64,000 nucleotides of DNA from Triatoma infestans (Eukaryota > Arthropoda > Insecta > Hemiptera > Reduviidae), in contig JAAEAF010001938.1 of the NCBI GenBank assembly GCA_011037195.1, positions 62,001 through 126,000 of the forward strand, read 5' to 3'. Position numbers and translations under genes: made by a program. The stretch's first letter is position 1. Each line of letters starts with the position of its first letter. The notes under the pieces were generated by a model. That model searched no databases. It was not told where the DNA came from and worked only from the letters and a program-made list of their open reading frames with translations. Below, one piece after another: positions 1 through 11,254 of this stretch.

Positions 1-32
1 AACTAGTTACTTCATTAAAATCATTTTAAGAA

Positions 33-258
33 CAGGGTTAGCTCAGTGATAGCGCATTAGATTAGCAACGCGAAGGTCCCGGGTTTAAGTGCAGCAGTGT
101 TGCACTTAGATATTCTCTTCCTAGCAGCTTCTACAGTTCACTGTCCGGTGATAGACTGTGTTGTCTCTAAGGAGCGAACACTGTCCGATGGCCGGGCAGG
201 ACATTGCGAAAGCAATATGGTCAATGACCATAGATGCTGATGCTTCTTAAATTAAAAA
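33..258 (+). mobile_element. tRNA-derived SINE (family S1)
   Basis: A tRNA-like head carries an A box (GGTTAGCTCAGTGATAGC) and a B-box-like GGTCCCGGGTTTAAG, the two internal RNA polymerase III promoter blocks. It is followed by an unrelated body with the blocks CAGTTCACTGTCCGGTG and GGCCGGGCAGGACATTG and an A-rich tail (AAATTAAAAAAA). The same body is found near 10363, 51197 and, reversed, near 22765 and 52165. The tail abuts the end of a family A copy at 262. No clear target duplication is visible. It is not a functional tRNA gene, because the acceptor and anticodon arms do not pair. Confidence 0.8.
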
Positions 259-261
259 AAC

Positions 262-1192
262 ATTCTGTGTGAAACACTCACACAACCTTCTCTTATTCCA
301 CTTCCCAAAATTATAATTGACAAATTTTTAGTAAAAGTAAATATAATTGACAAAAACTGTTCATAAAAGCGCACTTCCGGTTTACTAATTTACTGGAAAT
401 TCGGAATTTTGGCTATCTATTTATTTCTAATTAATTTTCTTTAGATGATACAATTGTATAATCAACTATGATAGCACTTTAGAGAAAAACATAACCTCAC
501 CGCCTCCCCTAAAAGTGCCCTTAAATAAATTTTCCCCCGGAGAAATGTATCAAATAAAAGTTGTAGATCTTTGTATGCGTAGTTTATATACGAAGTTTCA
601 AGAAAATCATCGGTGCCATTTTTGAGAAAATCGCGAAAAAGTGGTAAAAAAAAAAATCATTTAGTAAAGTGGTAAATGCACTTCCGGTCATCCGATATTT
701 TGCAAACTCGGAATTTCAATAACAAATTTAATTCTTATTAACATTATTTAGATGACAGAATTGTCTAATAAACTGAAATAGCACTTTAGATGAAAACATA
801 AACCCACCTTTCCCCCATACTGCCTTTAAATGAATTTTTCCAGAGAAATGTTCCAAATAAAAATTGTAGCTTCTTGTATGTATAGTTGATATACCTAAAA
901 TGAAGAAAATCGTTGGGGCCAATTTGGAGAAAATTGAAAAAAGTAAAAAAATCAACTTATAAAGTGGTACTTCCAGTTGAGGCATTTTTACAGATAACGT
1001 ACTGTCAGATCCCATCGAGATACCCCTAAACGGAATATCAAGTTTCAACTTTCTACGGTTTTTCCTTTTTGAGCTATGCTATTCACATACACACACACAC
1101 ACAGAGACCATTTTCTAAAAACCAATTTTTCTGACTCAGAGGACTTCAAAACGTATATTTCCGGCGATAACTCGGTATCAAAAATTTGAGAC
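262..1192 (-). repeat. Family A interspersed repeat, near full length
   Basis: Read on the minus strand it starts as the family does on the + strand near 1600 and ends with TCACACAGAATG, a slightly changed form of the usual TTTCACACCAGA terminus. Both internal units are present, each with a C-rich block (CCTCCCC or CCCCC) about 100 bp inside it, and a CA microsatellite lies at 1088-1103. The left-end hairpin (CTCTTACT/AGTAAGAG) is missing, so the copy stops short near 1192. It has no open frame worth calling. With the copy at 1594-2574 it forms an inverted pair about 400 bp apart. Confidence 0.85.
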
Positions 1193-1593
1193 AAAAAAAA
1201 AAAGTCATTTTAATCGTTTTTAATAATATCGGGTAAAACTTTAATCTGTCTATTTAGTTGAAGAAATTCTCCCTAGTGATTTTTAAACTTTACAAGTTAT
1301 TGTCATATACAACAATGATTTTTTATTGTTCGTATAATATTGCTAGATAATATATTATTAATTAATAAAAAGAATAAGTGGTGATTGTTGCAAAAGTTAA
1401 TGACAATACTGTCTATACACGAATTTCACAACCATTTTCTGACAATTATTGAGTGAATCTGTAACCGGTCATAACTGGCACTAATTATTAACTACTGAAA
1501 CCAGCACTGAGGGATAAAATCTTACTTGTTATTCGGGCATTACGGACACAATCTTCATATTGCTACAGCATTAGATCTTGGATTTTATTTGAT
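1193..1593. other. AT-rich spacer
   Basis: This spacer lies between two oppositely oriented family A copies. I see no gene, RNA or repeat in it that I can name. Confidence 0.5.
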
Positions 1594-2574
1594 TTTTACT
1601 TTCTCTTAATCGTGTCAAATTTTCGATATTGAGTTTTCACCGGAAATATCAGTTTTTAGGTCCCCTGAGTCCAAAAAAGTGGTTTTTAGCAAATGGTCTG
1701 TGTGTGTCTGTATGTATGTATGTAAACAGCATAGCTCAAAACGATAAATCGTAGAAAGTTCAAAGTTGATATTCCGTTTAGTTATCACCATGGGATTCGA
1801 TAGTGGGTCATCTGTCAAAATTCCTCAACCGGAAGAACCACTTTAGATCTTGATTTTTTTTACGTTTTTGCAATTCTCTTAAAAATGGCTCAAATGATTT
1901 TCTTCAAACTTGGTGTATCAACAATACATACAAAGAACTACAACTTTTATTTGCAACATTTTTCCGGGAAAATTCATTTAAGGGCACTTTTGGCGGAGGG
2001 GCGGGGTTAGGTTTCATATAAAGTGCTATTTCAATTTATTAAACAATTCTATCATCTAAATAATGTTAATTAGAATTGAATATGTAGTTGAAATTCCGAG
2101 TTTCAAAAAAAAAAATCGGATAACCGGAAGTGTGTTTACATTACCACTTTACTAAATGATTTTTTTTTACTTTTTCGCGATTTTCTCAAAAATAACTCCT
2201 GCGATCTTCTTGAAACTTCTTATATAAACTAAACATACAAAGATCTACAACTTTTATTTAAAACTTTTCTCTGGAAAAATTCATTTAAGGGCACCTTTTA
2301 GGTAAGGCGTTGGGGGTAATGTTTTTCTCTAAAGTGCTATCATAGTTGATTATACAATTCTATCATCCAAACAAAATTAATTAGAAATAAATTGATGGTC
2401 AAAATTCCGAGATTCAAGAAAATTAGTAAACCGGAAGTGCGCTTTTACTGGACGGTTTTTGTCAGTTTTCAACGAATTTCATTAAAGTTGTTACACACAC
2501 ACTATAAAATTTTTTCAATTATAATTTAGAGAACTGGATTAAGAGAATGTTGTGTGAATGTTTCACACCAGATT
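1594..2574 (+). repeat. Family A interspersed repeat, full length but lacking the left hairpin
   Basis: It starts TTTTACTTTCTCTTA and goes straight to ATCGTGTCAAATTTTCG, skipping the usual CTCCTAGTAAGAGG hairpin arm, so the hairpin was lost by a small deletion. It then runs through the CACCGGAAATA block, both internal units and the right terminus TTTCACACCAGATT at 2561-2574. A TG/TATG simple repeat lies near 1700-1722. The 67-residue minus-strand open frame inside it (1615-1818) is a by-product of the repeat. Confidence 0.88.
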
Positions 2575-3269
2575 ATTTTTAATGAAATGAGTACTTTGTA
2601 GTCAAGAATGGTTAACATCCCTCTCTAAAATAATGAGAAATTGAATAAGAACCAAGTTGAGTAAATAAAAAAACTACAGATTAAATGATATTCCAAAAAA
2701 AAGAATAAAAAATATACAATATTACTAGAAAAGGGGCAGTGGACCGTAATTTCTAGCAGGTGGGAATATATTTAAATAGATTTCATTTCCCACTGAACTT
2801 GCATTGAAAAGCTGCTTTTCTATATATGTAGGTATGTATATAAAAATATTTAACTAGAAGCATGGACGTTTTAAACTTTAGTCTAAAAATTGAAACTCTG
2901 AAAGTAGATGGTTTATTGTTACTATGTTTTTTTTTTTAAATTTTTTTAATTTGTATTTTTTATCGAAAGACAAATGAATATTCTTTTAATCCTTCAGTGA
3001 AATATGTGGCATGCCAAAGAAGGATCAACTATTGTTATTATAAATAAACCAAAAAAATGATACAAATAACAGAAATCGTTCATTTAAAAAAAGTATTCAA
3101 GCAGATATATGTGATAAAGCTGCATCTATTTAAGTGTTATGAAGACTTTAAAGAGACTTTACTGACTCTCCAATACATTATTATATTACATTATCTCTCT
3201 CACTTTCTCTTTCTCATGAGTTTAAGTTAATTGAACAGTATAGACATCCGTATTTACATAAAACAAGAT
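2575..3269. other. AT-rich spacer
   Basis: Unique-looking AT-rich sequence with short homopolymers. No coding or RNA signal is seen. Confidence 0.5.
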
Positions 3270-4310
3270 ATATATGTATGTTTGTAGTAGCACGAGCGGT
3301 TTAGTAAAAGGGTTTGTAAGTATATATGTTTAAGAGAGAAGTATTAGTAATAAGAAAGAAGTCACCACTGCTAACAATAAATATATTCTACTAAAATTAT
3401 AACTACAAGTTATTTGCAAAGGAATGATTAACTTATTAATATGCACTGATGCTAGAGAGAGCGAAAAACAAGTGTTCTGCTTCGATGTCTACAGCAAACT
3501 ATATTAATAAATGATCTAAAATAAAGGCAAATCTCTAGGCAGAGAGCGATTCCTAAAGCAAGTGTTCTGGCTTTTAAAGCAGAATGTAGACTGTCCTGAA
3601 GGAATGCCCTCTCTAACGGGGGATTTTCCTTTACAAAACAGTTGGCCAAGTGGCATTGTATTAATTTAACGGATTTTTGTGCCTTTGTCTCCCTAATAGC
3701 AATGACCTTAAATTACAGTAACTGACTCTTTTCAATGCACTAAGATACATTTAAAATATTAACAAAATTCTATTTTTGATACTATAAAATATTCTAAACT
3801 ATTTTTTAAAACTATTATTTTCTTTTATTTCAATGTAGTGGAAGAAGAAATGCAAAAATAAATAGTTTCGTGAAAATTAGATAGTTCAAATAGTGTATTT
3901 AGTGATGGGAATAGAGCCAGGTATACTACAAACTAGGTCATTGCTATTAGGGAAACAAAGGCACAAAAATCCGTTAAATTGCTACAATGCCACTTGGCTA
4001 ACTGTTTTCTAAATGAAGGCATTCTTGGGGCAGTCTGCATTCTGCTTTCAAAGCCAGAACACTTGCTTCAGGAAACGCTCTTTAAACTCAGTGCCAGTGA
4101 TTAGTGATTTGCCTTAATTCTAGATATACATCATTTATTAAGATACAGTTGTGATATTGTAATGTACTTAAATTTGTGTAGAGAATAATATATTTATTTT
4201 AACAACAATGGTGATTTCTTGATTATTTCTAATACTTCTCTCTTAAACATATATACATACAAGCCCTTTTACAAAACCGTTCAAGCCACTACAAACACAC
4301 ATCACCAAAT
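3270..4310. repeat. Family B foldback (palindromic) element
   Basis: The left arm (about 3285-3831) and right arm (about 3834-4300) are diverged reverse complements. GTTGGCCAAGTGGCATTGTA at 3641 answers to TACAATGCCACTTGGCTAAC at 3983. GTGCCTTTGTCTCCCTAATA answers to TATTAGGGAAACAAAGGCAC. The outer ends GTAGCACGAGCGGTTTAGTA and AAACCGTTCAAGCCACTAC also pair. The centre is near TGTAGTGG at 3835. Single arms recur at 59446-60505 (minus sense) and 63063-63600 (plus sense). No protein is encoded; the 65-residue and 69-residue frames here are chance. A foldback or non-autonomous DNA transposon is the likeliest class, but no target duplication was identified. Confidence 0.8.
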
Positions 4311-4319
4311 ACATTTCAA

Positions 4320-4600
4320 TTTTATTCTCTATGATTTTATAAAGGCATTGTTTATCTGGGATTTTATCCGTCATATATATGTATATATATAAAACCACCC
4401 TCATACAATGAACAAGTGTAATGTGTGACAGAAACAAAGTTGAAGTCAACATCTCTATATGATAGCCTTTCTATGATGATGAATGATAATTCGAAACCGG
4501 TCCAGAAATAACATTAATATGCATGTTACCGTTTGATAAAAATCCCAAATGTTATCCAGCATTTAGCGGACCCCCACACGCCTACTATATACGTCGCTTT
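4320..4600 (-). repeat. Family C repeat fragment (ACCGGTTTC-type)
   Basis: In reverse complement it matches 38650-38880 through several ordered blocks: GGATTTTATCCGTCATA, ACAAGTGT, ACAGAAACA, GTTGAAGT and GAAACCGGT. Similar short blocks with a GAAACCGGT or CGAAACTTCG core occur at 45440-45680, 51800 and 45845. It abuts the outer end of the family B palindrome at 4310. No coding capacity is seen. Confidence 0.6.
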
Positions 4601-4670
4601 GTTATCATGGATTTGGTGTCACAATGATTTAAACAAAATACAATCTGTTTGCATACTACTGTAAAAAAAG

Positions 4671-5270
4671 AAATCTGGTGTGAAACACTCACACAACTTT
4701 CTCTTACTGTCCAATTTTCTATATCGAGTTTTCACCGGAAATATCCGTTTTGAGGTCCCCTGAGTCAAAAAAAGTAGTTTTTAGCAAATGGTCTGATGTG
4801 TGTGTATGTGAACAGCATACCTCAAAAACGAAAAACCGTAGAAAGCTGAAACTTGATATTCCGTTTAGGTATAAACCATTGCAGCTGATAGTGGGTCATC
4901 TGTCAAAATTCCGCAACCGGAAGTACCACTTTACTTGTGTTTTTTTTTTTTTACTTTTTTGCGTTTTTCTCAAAAATGGCTAGGACGATTTTCTTCAAAA
5001 TTGGTATATTAACTACACACGCAAAAAAGAGCTAAAACTTTTATTTAAAATGTGTCTCAGGGGAAAATTCATTTAAGGGCAGTTATGGGGGGTTAGGTTT
5101 TCATCTAAACTGCTATTTTAATTTATTAAACAATTCTATCATCTAAATAATATAACTCACATCTAAATAACTCACATCTAATAAGAATTATATGTAGGAA
5201 CAGAATTAGTCACTTATAACTATGTAAATCGCAGTAAGAGAAAGTCACGTGAGTGTTTCATACCAGATTT
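4671..5270 (+). repeat. Family A short variant with long terminal inverted repeats
   Basis: This 600-bp copy starts AAATCTGGTGTGAAACACTC and ends GAGTGTTTCATACCAGATTT, so both ends are the family's right terminus. The two 40-base ends match at 35 of 40 positions after reverse complementation. It keeps the left CACCGGAAATA block and one internal unit but lacks the second unit. A small direct repeat of ACTCACATCTAAATA lies at 5145-5180. A plus-strand frame of 77 codons (4750-4983) is incidental. The flanks show no clear target duplication. Confidence 0.85.
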
Positions 5271-5479
5271 AGTTTAATGAATTAATTAAATTATACCAAG
5301 CTTATTGTGCAAAGACACAATGGCCATTTTGGTTGATAATATTGTGTCTACGTTGGGAATAATCTTCAAAATATTTTAACGAGAGAGCCTGGCTTAGCAA
5401 TGAGAAAACTATCTTTCTCGGAACTGATGCCTCGCCACTCTCTACCTCTGCCAGGTTTTTATCAACTGACCCAGACAGT

Positions 5480-6440
5480 GAAGACACCATTCTCCAAAAG
5501 TGCTTGATATCTCATCACTCCTCCTTTCCTCTGCGTCAAAAACTTTTTACTCCTAAAGATATGTAACAAGTTATTCATAATCTACCCAAAAGAAAAAGTA
5601 CTGGATATAACCTAAACATCCCTCCCCTCCAACCATAGAATCTTTTTTCAGCTACTTCCCAAAGCTGTTGTTTTTTATTACAAGTCTGTTACAACTCTAT
5701 GCTCAGAATAACTGACTTTCCTAACCTCTGGAAATTCTTCACCAATTTGCTATCTAAACCCAACAAACCAGTCCATTCTCCTTCCTCCTATAGTGTTGTC
5801 AGCTAACTTCCGGTATTTAGCAAATTTTTTTGTTTCTGTTCCTCTTCCTCTTACAGTCCTATCAGCATACTCCGGTATTTGGCAAATTTTTTCCATCATC
5901 CTACAGTCCTATCAGCTTACTTCTGGTATTTGGCAAATTTTTCCCTTCCACTACCCTTCCTCCTACAGTCCTATCAGCATACTTCGGGTATTTGGCAATT
6001 TTTTTCCATCTATTACCCTTCCTCCTATTGTCCTGTCTACAAACTTCCGGTATTTAGCAAGTTTTTTGGTTTCCTTTCCCTTTCCTCTTACAGCCCTATC
6101 AGCATACTTCCGGTATTTGGCAAATTTTTTCCATCATCCTACAGTCCTATCAGCTTACTTCTGGTATTTGGCAAAACTTTCGAAAAGCTTCTTCAAGCCG
6201 GCCTCCAAACTTTATAATCCCACTTAACTTCATAAGTAATCAACAATTTAGCTTCCACTACAGGCACTCCACCATCTGTCAGTCACATAGAGTTTTGTAA
6301 ACATCAACGGTACCTCGTTTGAACGGAAGCCCATCGGCCTTTCTTAATATATGCTAAGCATTTAATCAGTATGCTAGCCTTCCAGTAAAGTTATTTTTGT
6401 TTTTTCAGGATAAGTTCTGGGGGGGAACAGCAACGTTACG
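5480..6440 (+). pseudogene. Jockey-type non-LTR reverse transcriptase remnant
   Basis: Translation in shifting frames gives the lead-in VIHNLPKRKSTGY (about 5570), then copies of the RT block normally read as SSYRPISLLPVFGK, followed by FEKLLQAGLQTL (about 6180-6213) and a diverged palm start near GFRYRHSTICQSHRV (6250). This is the N-terminal part of an RT domain of the Jockey group, the enzyme that copies retrotransposon RNA at the nick. The catalytic FADD region is not reached, stops are frequent, and the frame changes within the repeated block. The longest open stretch (5793-6227) is an artefact of the tandem repeats. It lies just after a family A copy and has no detectable 3' end. Confidence 0.75.
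5784..6180 (+). repeat. Tandem array of one reverse-transcriptase motif, about 7 units
   Basis: Seven units of about 47-70 bp each contain the core CCTATCAGC...GGTATTTGGCAAA, with cores near 5800, 5866, 5913, 5976, 6040, 6102 and 6149. Each unit encodes a diverged SSYSPISLLPVFGK in some frame. Units 2-3 and units 6-7 are nearly identical as pairs, which points to duplication of a two-unit block. The array lies inside the Jockey RT remnant. Confidence 0.85.
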
Positions 6441-6515
6441 CTATTCACGAAGTTCTACATTACAGTAGAAAGAATGGTTCTACCACCTGTATAATATAAA
6501 AGTACATTAAATATA

Positions 6516-6612
6516 TAGCTGGAATTTTTCAATTTGAAGAAAATTGGTTAATCCGGAAGTAGACTTCATTAATTAGGTTTCTAGTCTTTGGCATTTTTTT
6601 TTTTGAAAAATT
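6516..6612 (+). repeat. Family A short fragment
   Basis: It resembles the end of a family A unit: TTGAAGAAAATTGGTTAATC followed by CCGGAAGTAGAC and a T-rich run. It is too short and diverged for certainty. Confidence 0.45.
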
Positions 6613-7250
6613 TGAGCGAGCAAAAGACGGATATAGCCGTCATTAACGTCAATAGGTTAACAAAAAAAGATGTATCCAAAAAAAAAAACACGAAGAACTT
6701 TTGTATTATCATATGGTTACTCAAACCTCAGAAAAGAGGCACCTTATTTAGGTAGAATATAAAACATGAAGTGACCGCGTGAGGAACACCACCATCTGGG
6801 TGACGTCCTAATGGTGCATTTGAAAAGGCCCAGCTTAGATGCTTTGGAAACCTATGAATAGTGAAAATCTAAGATAGCAAAAAAAAAAAGATATGCTGGA
6901 AAGTGACCAAGATTTAGGAGACGCATGATATGGGTCGATAAACCTCGGGGACACTTTCAGAGACCCAAATATCTCGATGGAAGTTAAGGCAGTAGCGGCA
7001 ACTATTTTGCAAATCCTCTTAACTGTGAGCAAGATGAGGGTTCTAAATAAATAAGTAAGTAAGTCGAAACTTACGCTAAGTGATTAGAATCACAGATCTT
7101 TTTTTTGTGCCTACACCATGCGGCTGGCTTTCTTTGACAATATTATCATCAACAGATCATGTTTCAATCACATTGAAAAAGTTCAGTCACAGAAATAGTT
7201 TGCGTCATGAATCTTCAGATCGTTAATTTAGTTTATTCATTTATTTATGT
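6613..7250. other. Unassigned stretch ending near an AAGT microsatellite
   Basis: This slightly GC-richer stretch has A-runs at 6681 and 6881 and ends in AAATAAATAAGTAAGTAAGT near 7047-7066, which could be the simple-repeat tail of an old retrotransposon 3' end. No protein motif could be read in any frame. The 65-residue minus-strand frame at 6835-7032 has no recognisable homology. Confidence 0.3.
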
Positions 7251-9400
7251 ATTTACAATTATTTTATTTTTTTTTATTTCTTAATTAAATTAAACTTTAT
7301 ATACATTGTTAAATAAGATTAAAAATTATTTAATTCCTAACAAAAATAACAATATATATATATAAAATTACATGTGACACAAAAATTTATAGTAGTGAAC
7401 TGTTATGGCGCATGTACTTGCCAACTGAATGGGTACGGAGGAAGAAGAGGATCAGTCTTGGCGCTACAGACTTTCAGTCCTCGTTCAGAGTTGGCCCAAA
7501 TCACTACTGTTTCTATCCTGATATTATTCGTCCACCCACCCCCGCCACACTTTACGCCCATTCCGAAGTTCGATCGTTTAATATATATATTTTTTTTTTT
7601 CAACATACGTCTGATTGTTAGTATATATATTATATCATAATAATTTTTTTCGTTTTTTTTTTTTACCTATTTTTTTTATTTAAAAAAAAAAACAAAAATT
7701 ATTCTTATAAATTTTTAAATTTATTCAAATTTTATTGCTGAATCTTAAAAAAATATGAATTGAAGTAATAGACGCATGCTTTTATTTTGATAAATTTTAC
7801 TTTATTCTAGAATTTTATTGATTTCAATATTTATGATGATTGTATGTGATTATCTTTACGTCCAACGGTCGTTTTTAAACTGTACGTTTTTTTTTCATAA
7901 GTTTTCTATTTTTGAATAATAATTCAAATAATATTTTAGTAAATATTAAACAAATAATAATTAAAGTTTTCTCTTCATATACAGCTTCAAATTCAATCTG
8001 TACATAAAGAATGAAAAAACTTGTATTATTTAAAAAAAAAATACTTCCTCTTAGAATTTCATATTTGTTAATTAATTCAATTTAAAATTTAAATCAGTCA
8101 AGGCCACATAAAAGTTAAAGAATTTGCGAGCAATAATTTTGTGTTTTAATTTATTATTATTTTTTAAGAGGCATCAATATTATTGATGAAATAATTTCAA
8201 TGCTGCCTTTTTTTTTAATAATTTCTCTAGAATTAAAAATTATTTTTTATTAGTTTCCTTTGTTTCGAAAAAAAAAAAAGAAAAAAAAATTCGAAATGTT
8301 ATATCCGGTTGTAAACTTTGCCACTCATATATGTTTGATTGATTCGTTAAATATCGTAATCATTTTCTCATTTTTGAATTCAATTTAATTAAAATTTTAG
8401 ATATAATAAATTTTTTTCTAACACATTATTTTAAAATTAAAAAAAAAAAAAAGGAAATAATAAAAATATTAGTTTATATATTTTTAAGATAGTTTATTAA
8501 TTGTAAAATGCCCCCACCCCAATAATTAATATAAAAATTTAATGTTTTTTTTTTTTGCAATTATTTGATTTTAAAATTTTGAAATAATAGAAGAGAATAA
8601 TTTTTTTTTTTTTTCTATGACAACGCCCTATAAAGATAACTTAATATTGCTTTTATCGTACGTACATTTATAAATTTTTACGAATAGTTGAATATTTATT
8701 TTGTTTTATATTAGATATATTTTCTAATCACAATGATATTTTAAATTATGAATTACTTATATTTTTTATTTAATTAAATATATTTTATAATCTTTTAGCG
8801 ATTTGTCTATAAATTAAAAAAAAAAAAAAATTGAACTTTTTATAATTTCATTTTTTTTTTTTAAATTCTTTAATTTTTCTATTTATATTTGAATAAATTA
8901 AACACTGTTTTTAATAAAACTTTGTTTTTTTTTTTGTTTTTTTTTTAAATAATACTATTGCTTAAATTAATTGGTTTTTATGGAAAATATTGTTTGAAAT
9001 TTGTAATTAAAGTAAGATAATTAGCTGGCTAGGTACATTTAATAACTTCATTTGAAAGTTTATTAATGAATTAACATCCTATTGATGTTGTTAATTCCAT
9101 TCCTATTCATATATTTTCCAGGATAATTTTTCCCTTATTAATTTTTAGAATTTAAATTAAACCACTTAAAATTATTTACTTTATGATTTTACTTCAATTT
9201 ATACTTTGTACTCAAAATTATAATAAATTAATGAATATACTCACTGTGATAATCATATTAAATTTTATTTCGTTGGTTTAGATATATAATGAAGATATTC
9301 TGCTGTTTTTAATTACATATATATATATATATATATTCTTAAAGGAAATAAAACGAATTTGTTTCTCATTAGAAAAAATATATATATATATTTTTTTTAA
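7251..9400. other. AT-rich intergenic DNA with many homopolymer runs
   Basis: This is 2 kb of A/T-dominated sequence with poly(A) and poly(T) runs of 8-13 bases and TA microsatellites (7350-7363, 9318-9336, 9380-9392). A more GC-rich island at 7390-7585 gives overlapping 67-88-codon frames on both strands, but none shows a family motif. I see no gene or named element. Confidence 0.55.
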
Positions 9401-9745
9401 TTTCTCTTACTCTTGGTAAGAGGAAGTATCGTGATCGTGTCAAATTTTTGATATTGAGTTTTCTAAAATACATATTTTGAGGCTCCTCTCTGCTCTTAAA
9501 AAGTGTTTTTTTTTTTTTTTAAAATGGTCTGTACAAAAATATAGCACAAAAACGTAATATTGCAGAAAATTAAAAAAACTAAAACCGGAAGTACACCACC
9601 TCTTTACTGAATGGATTTTTCCATTTTTTTTTTTTATTGCAATTTTTTTCGGAAAATGGTTCCAACGATTTTTCTTTAAATTTGACATATTAAATTAATC
9701 ATATAAAGAGGTACAATTTTTATTTGTAAAACGAGCACCCCTTGT
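9401..9745 (+). repeat. Family A left-half fragment
   Basis: It keeps the left hairpin (CTCTTACTCTTGGTAAGAG), GTGATCGTGTCAAATTT, a shortened spacer, ACCGGAAGTACACC near 9583, and the start of unit 1, ending near GTACAATTTTTATTTGTAAA. The rest is lost. Confidence 0.78.
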
Positions 9746-10352
9746 ATATTATGTTACAATTTTAATAGAAACTTGCGGGAAACTGAAAAAAAAAGAAAAA
9801 GGAAGATAAAAAAATCATAAAAATTACAATTTGGTTTAATCAACCGTAACGTCCATTATGTTGGGCTAGGAGTGGAAATCTCGAGGAAGTCAAGTCCAAA
9901 AAAAAACTCTAACGTTTCTATTTAAAAAAAAATTTATTTGCTTTATCGGAGGAACACATCCAATTATATACTATATGCTTGTGGTTTTTTAAACGTCAGT
10001 TCGCTGTCCCTTCCTTGACGCTACACTTCTCTTATATAAAGTTAGAAGTATTAAATCTGGGGAATTACAGATTGCTGACGTAATTGGTTCTGGAAATTAT
10101 AGGAAAGAAAATTTTCTTGATACGGAGAATGGCTAAGTATGGCCAATATTTATTCCTTTCACTTACACATAAGATTATGCAAATGGTTATTACCAAACGC
10201 AGAAACTCCTCAAATCTATTGCATGGCGTCAGAAGGATAAATTACTTTCGTCTACATATCATCCATTCTACCATTTATTGTAAAAAAAAAAAAAAAAAAA
10301 AAAAAAGTTTGAATTATAACATTAATTATATAGTATAAATGAAGATAATAAA
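9746..10352. other. Unassigned AT-rich stretch
   Basis: It includes a run of 22 A at 10281-10302. An 84-codon plus frame (10084-10338) passes through this run and has no recognisable domain. Nothing further can be supported. Confidence 0.45.
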
Positions 10353-10613
10353 CTGGACATGAGGGAAGGGATTAGCTCAGTGGTTAGCACATTGGACTCC
10401 CATGCGTAGGTCCCGCGTTTGATTCCAGTGCTTACCCTTAGATTTTTTTCTTCTTAGGAGCCTCTACAGCTCACTGTTCGATGATGGGACAGCGTTGTTT
10501 GTAGTAAGAGAACATTGTCCGGAGGCCGGCAGTGCACTGAAAAAGCTCCGGGCGCCAATGATCAGAGATGTTGACGCGCCTTAAATTAAAAAAAAAACAA
10601 AATCTGGACATGA
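10353..10613 (+). mobile_element. SINE S1 with 10-bp target duplication
   Basis: The element (10363-10603) has an A box GGATTAGCTCAGTGGTTAGC, a diverged B box GTCCCGCGTTTGATTCC, the S1 body (CTCTACAGCTCACTG, GGAGGCCGGCAGTGCACTG) and an A-rich tail. It is flanked by exact copies of CTGGACATGA at 10353-10362 and 10604-10613. The duplication supports LINE-mediated retrotransposition. The B box is changed from GGTTCGANTCC, so the copy is probably not an efficient Pol III promoter now. Confidence 0.9.
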
Positions 10614-11254
10614 TTGCAATTATATTTTTAAACTTTTTGTGGAAAGCTTTTTAGTCTTAATTTACAATCATTAGTTACAGAATATGGATTATAATATTTT
10701 AGTCTATTGTAATAGTAATTAGCACGAGAACATATAACAGTTTTTCGGTTATTTAGAGAATTGTGGGTTTTTATTAACTTTAGTAGGAAGGGGCGCCAGG
10801 ATTCTGAAATTTCAGCAAGTTATTTAATCAATTAATAAAGAAAGGAAGAAATATACTATAAGAAAATTTGTGAACGGTATAGGCAATGTATCGGGATAAA
10901 GGCCTAATCCGGGAAAATTTCCACAGAGCTTTTTAATCAGTTCTCTATTGTGCGCACACATACTCGTGTACTTCTCCTCGCAGAGGAGTGGGAAGAAGGT
11001 GAGTCTGTCACTCGCATTTGCCCCACTTATCAATTCTAGGGCTATCTAGGTATAAATAAGCATACTCCAGCCCCCAGTATCTATAATTTTCTTGTCATAT
11101 GCCCTGCGAATGGTACAGACTAGAGTAGGCTAGTACCAGAAAGCTGCCTACAATTACAGACGTTTCTTAGTGAAACGAATTTAATTTTGATCAGACTGCG
11201 TTAACTTTTGTGTTGGTTTAGGGCATTTCGTCAAATTTTCTCTATTGATGTTTT
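10614..11254. other. Unassigned sequence
   Basis: AT-rich at first, more balanced from 10790. The 69-residue minus frame (10824-11033) has no recognised motif. Nothing else is seen. Confidence 0.45.

Noticed and set aside
31..110. tRNA gene suggested by GGTTAGCTCAGTG and GGTCCCGGGTTTAAG
   Set aside because: The cloverleaf does not pair and a repeated SINE body and A-rich tail follow; the same head recurs at 10363 and 51197.
5793..6227. 144-codon repetitive protein
   Set aside because: The repetition is the tandem RT motif read across frames; the real reading frame changes between units.
7374..7640. Overlapping 67-88-codon frames on both strands
   Set aside because: Opposite-strand overlap in one short GC-richer patch without homologous motif.
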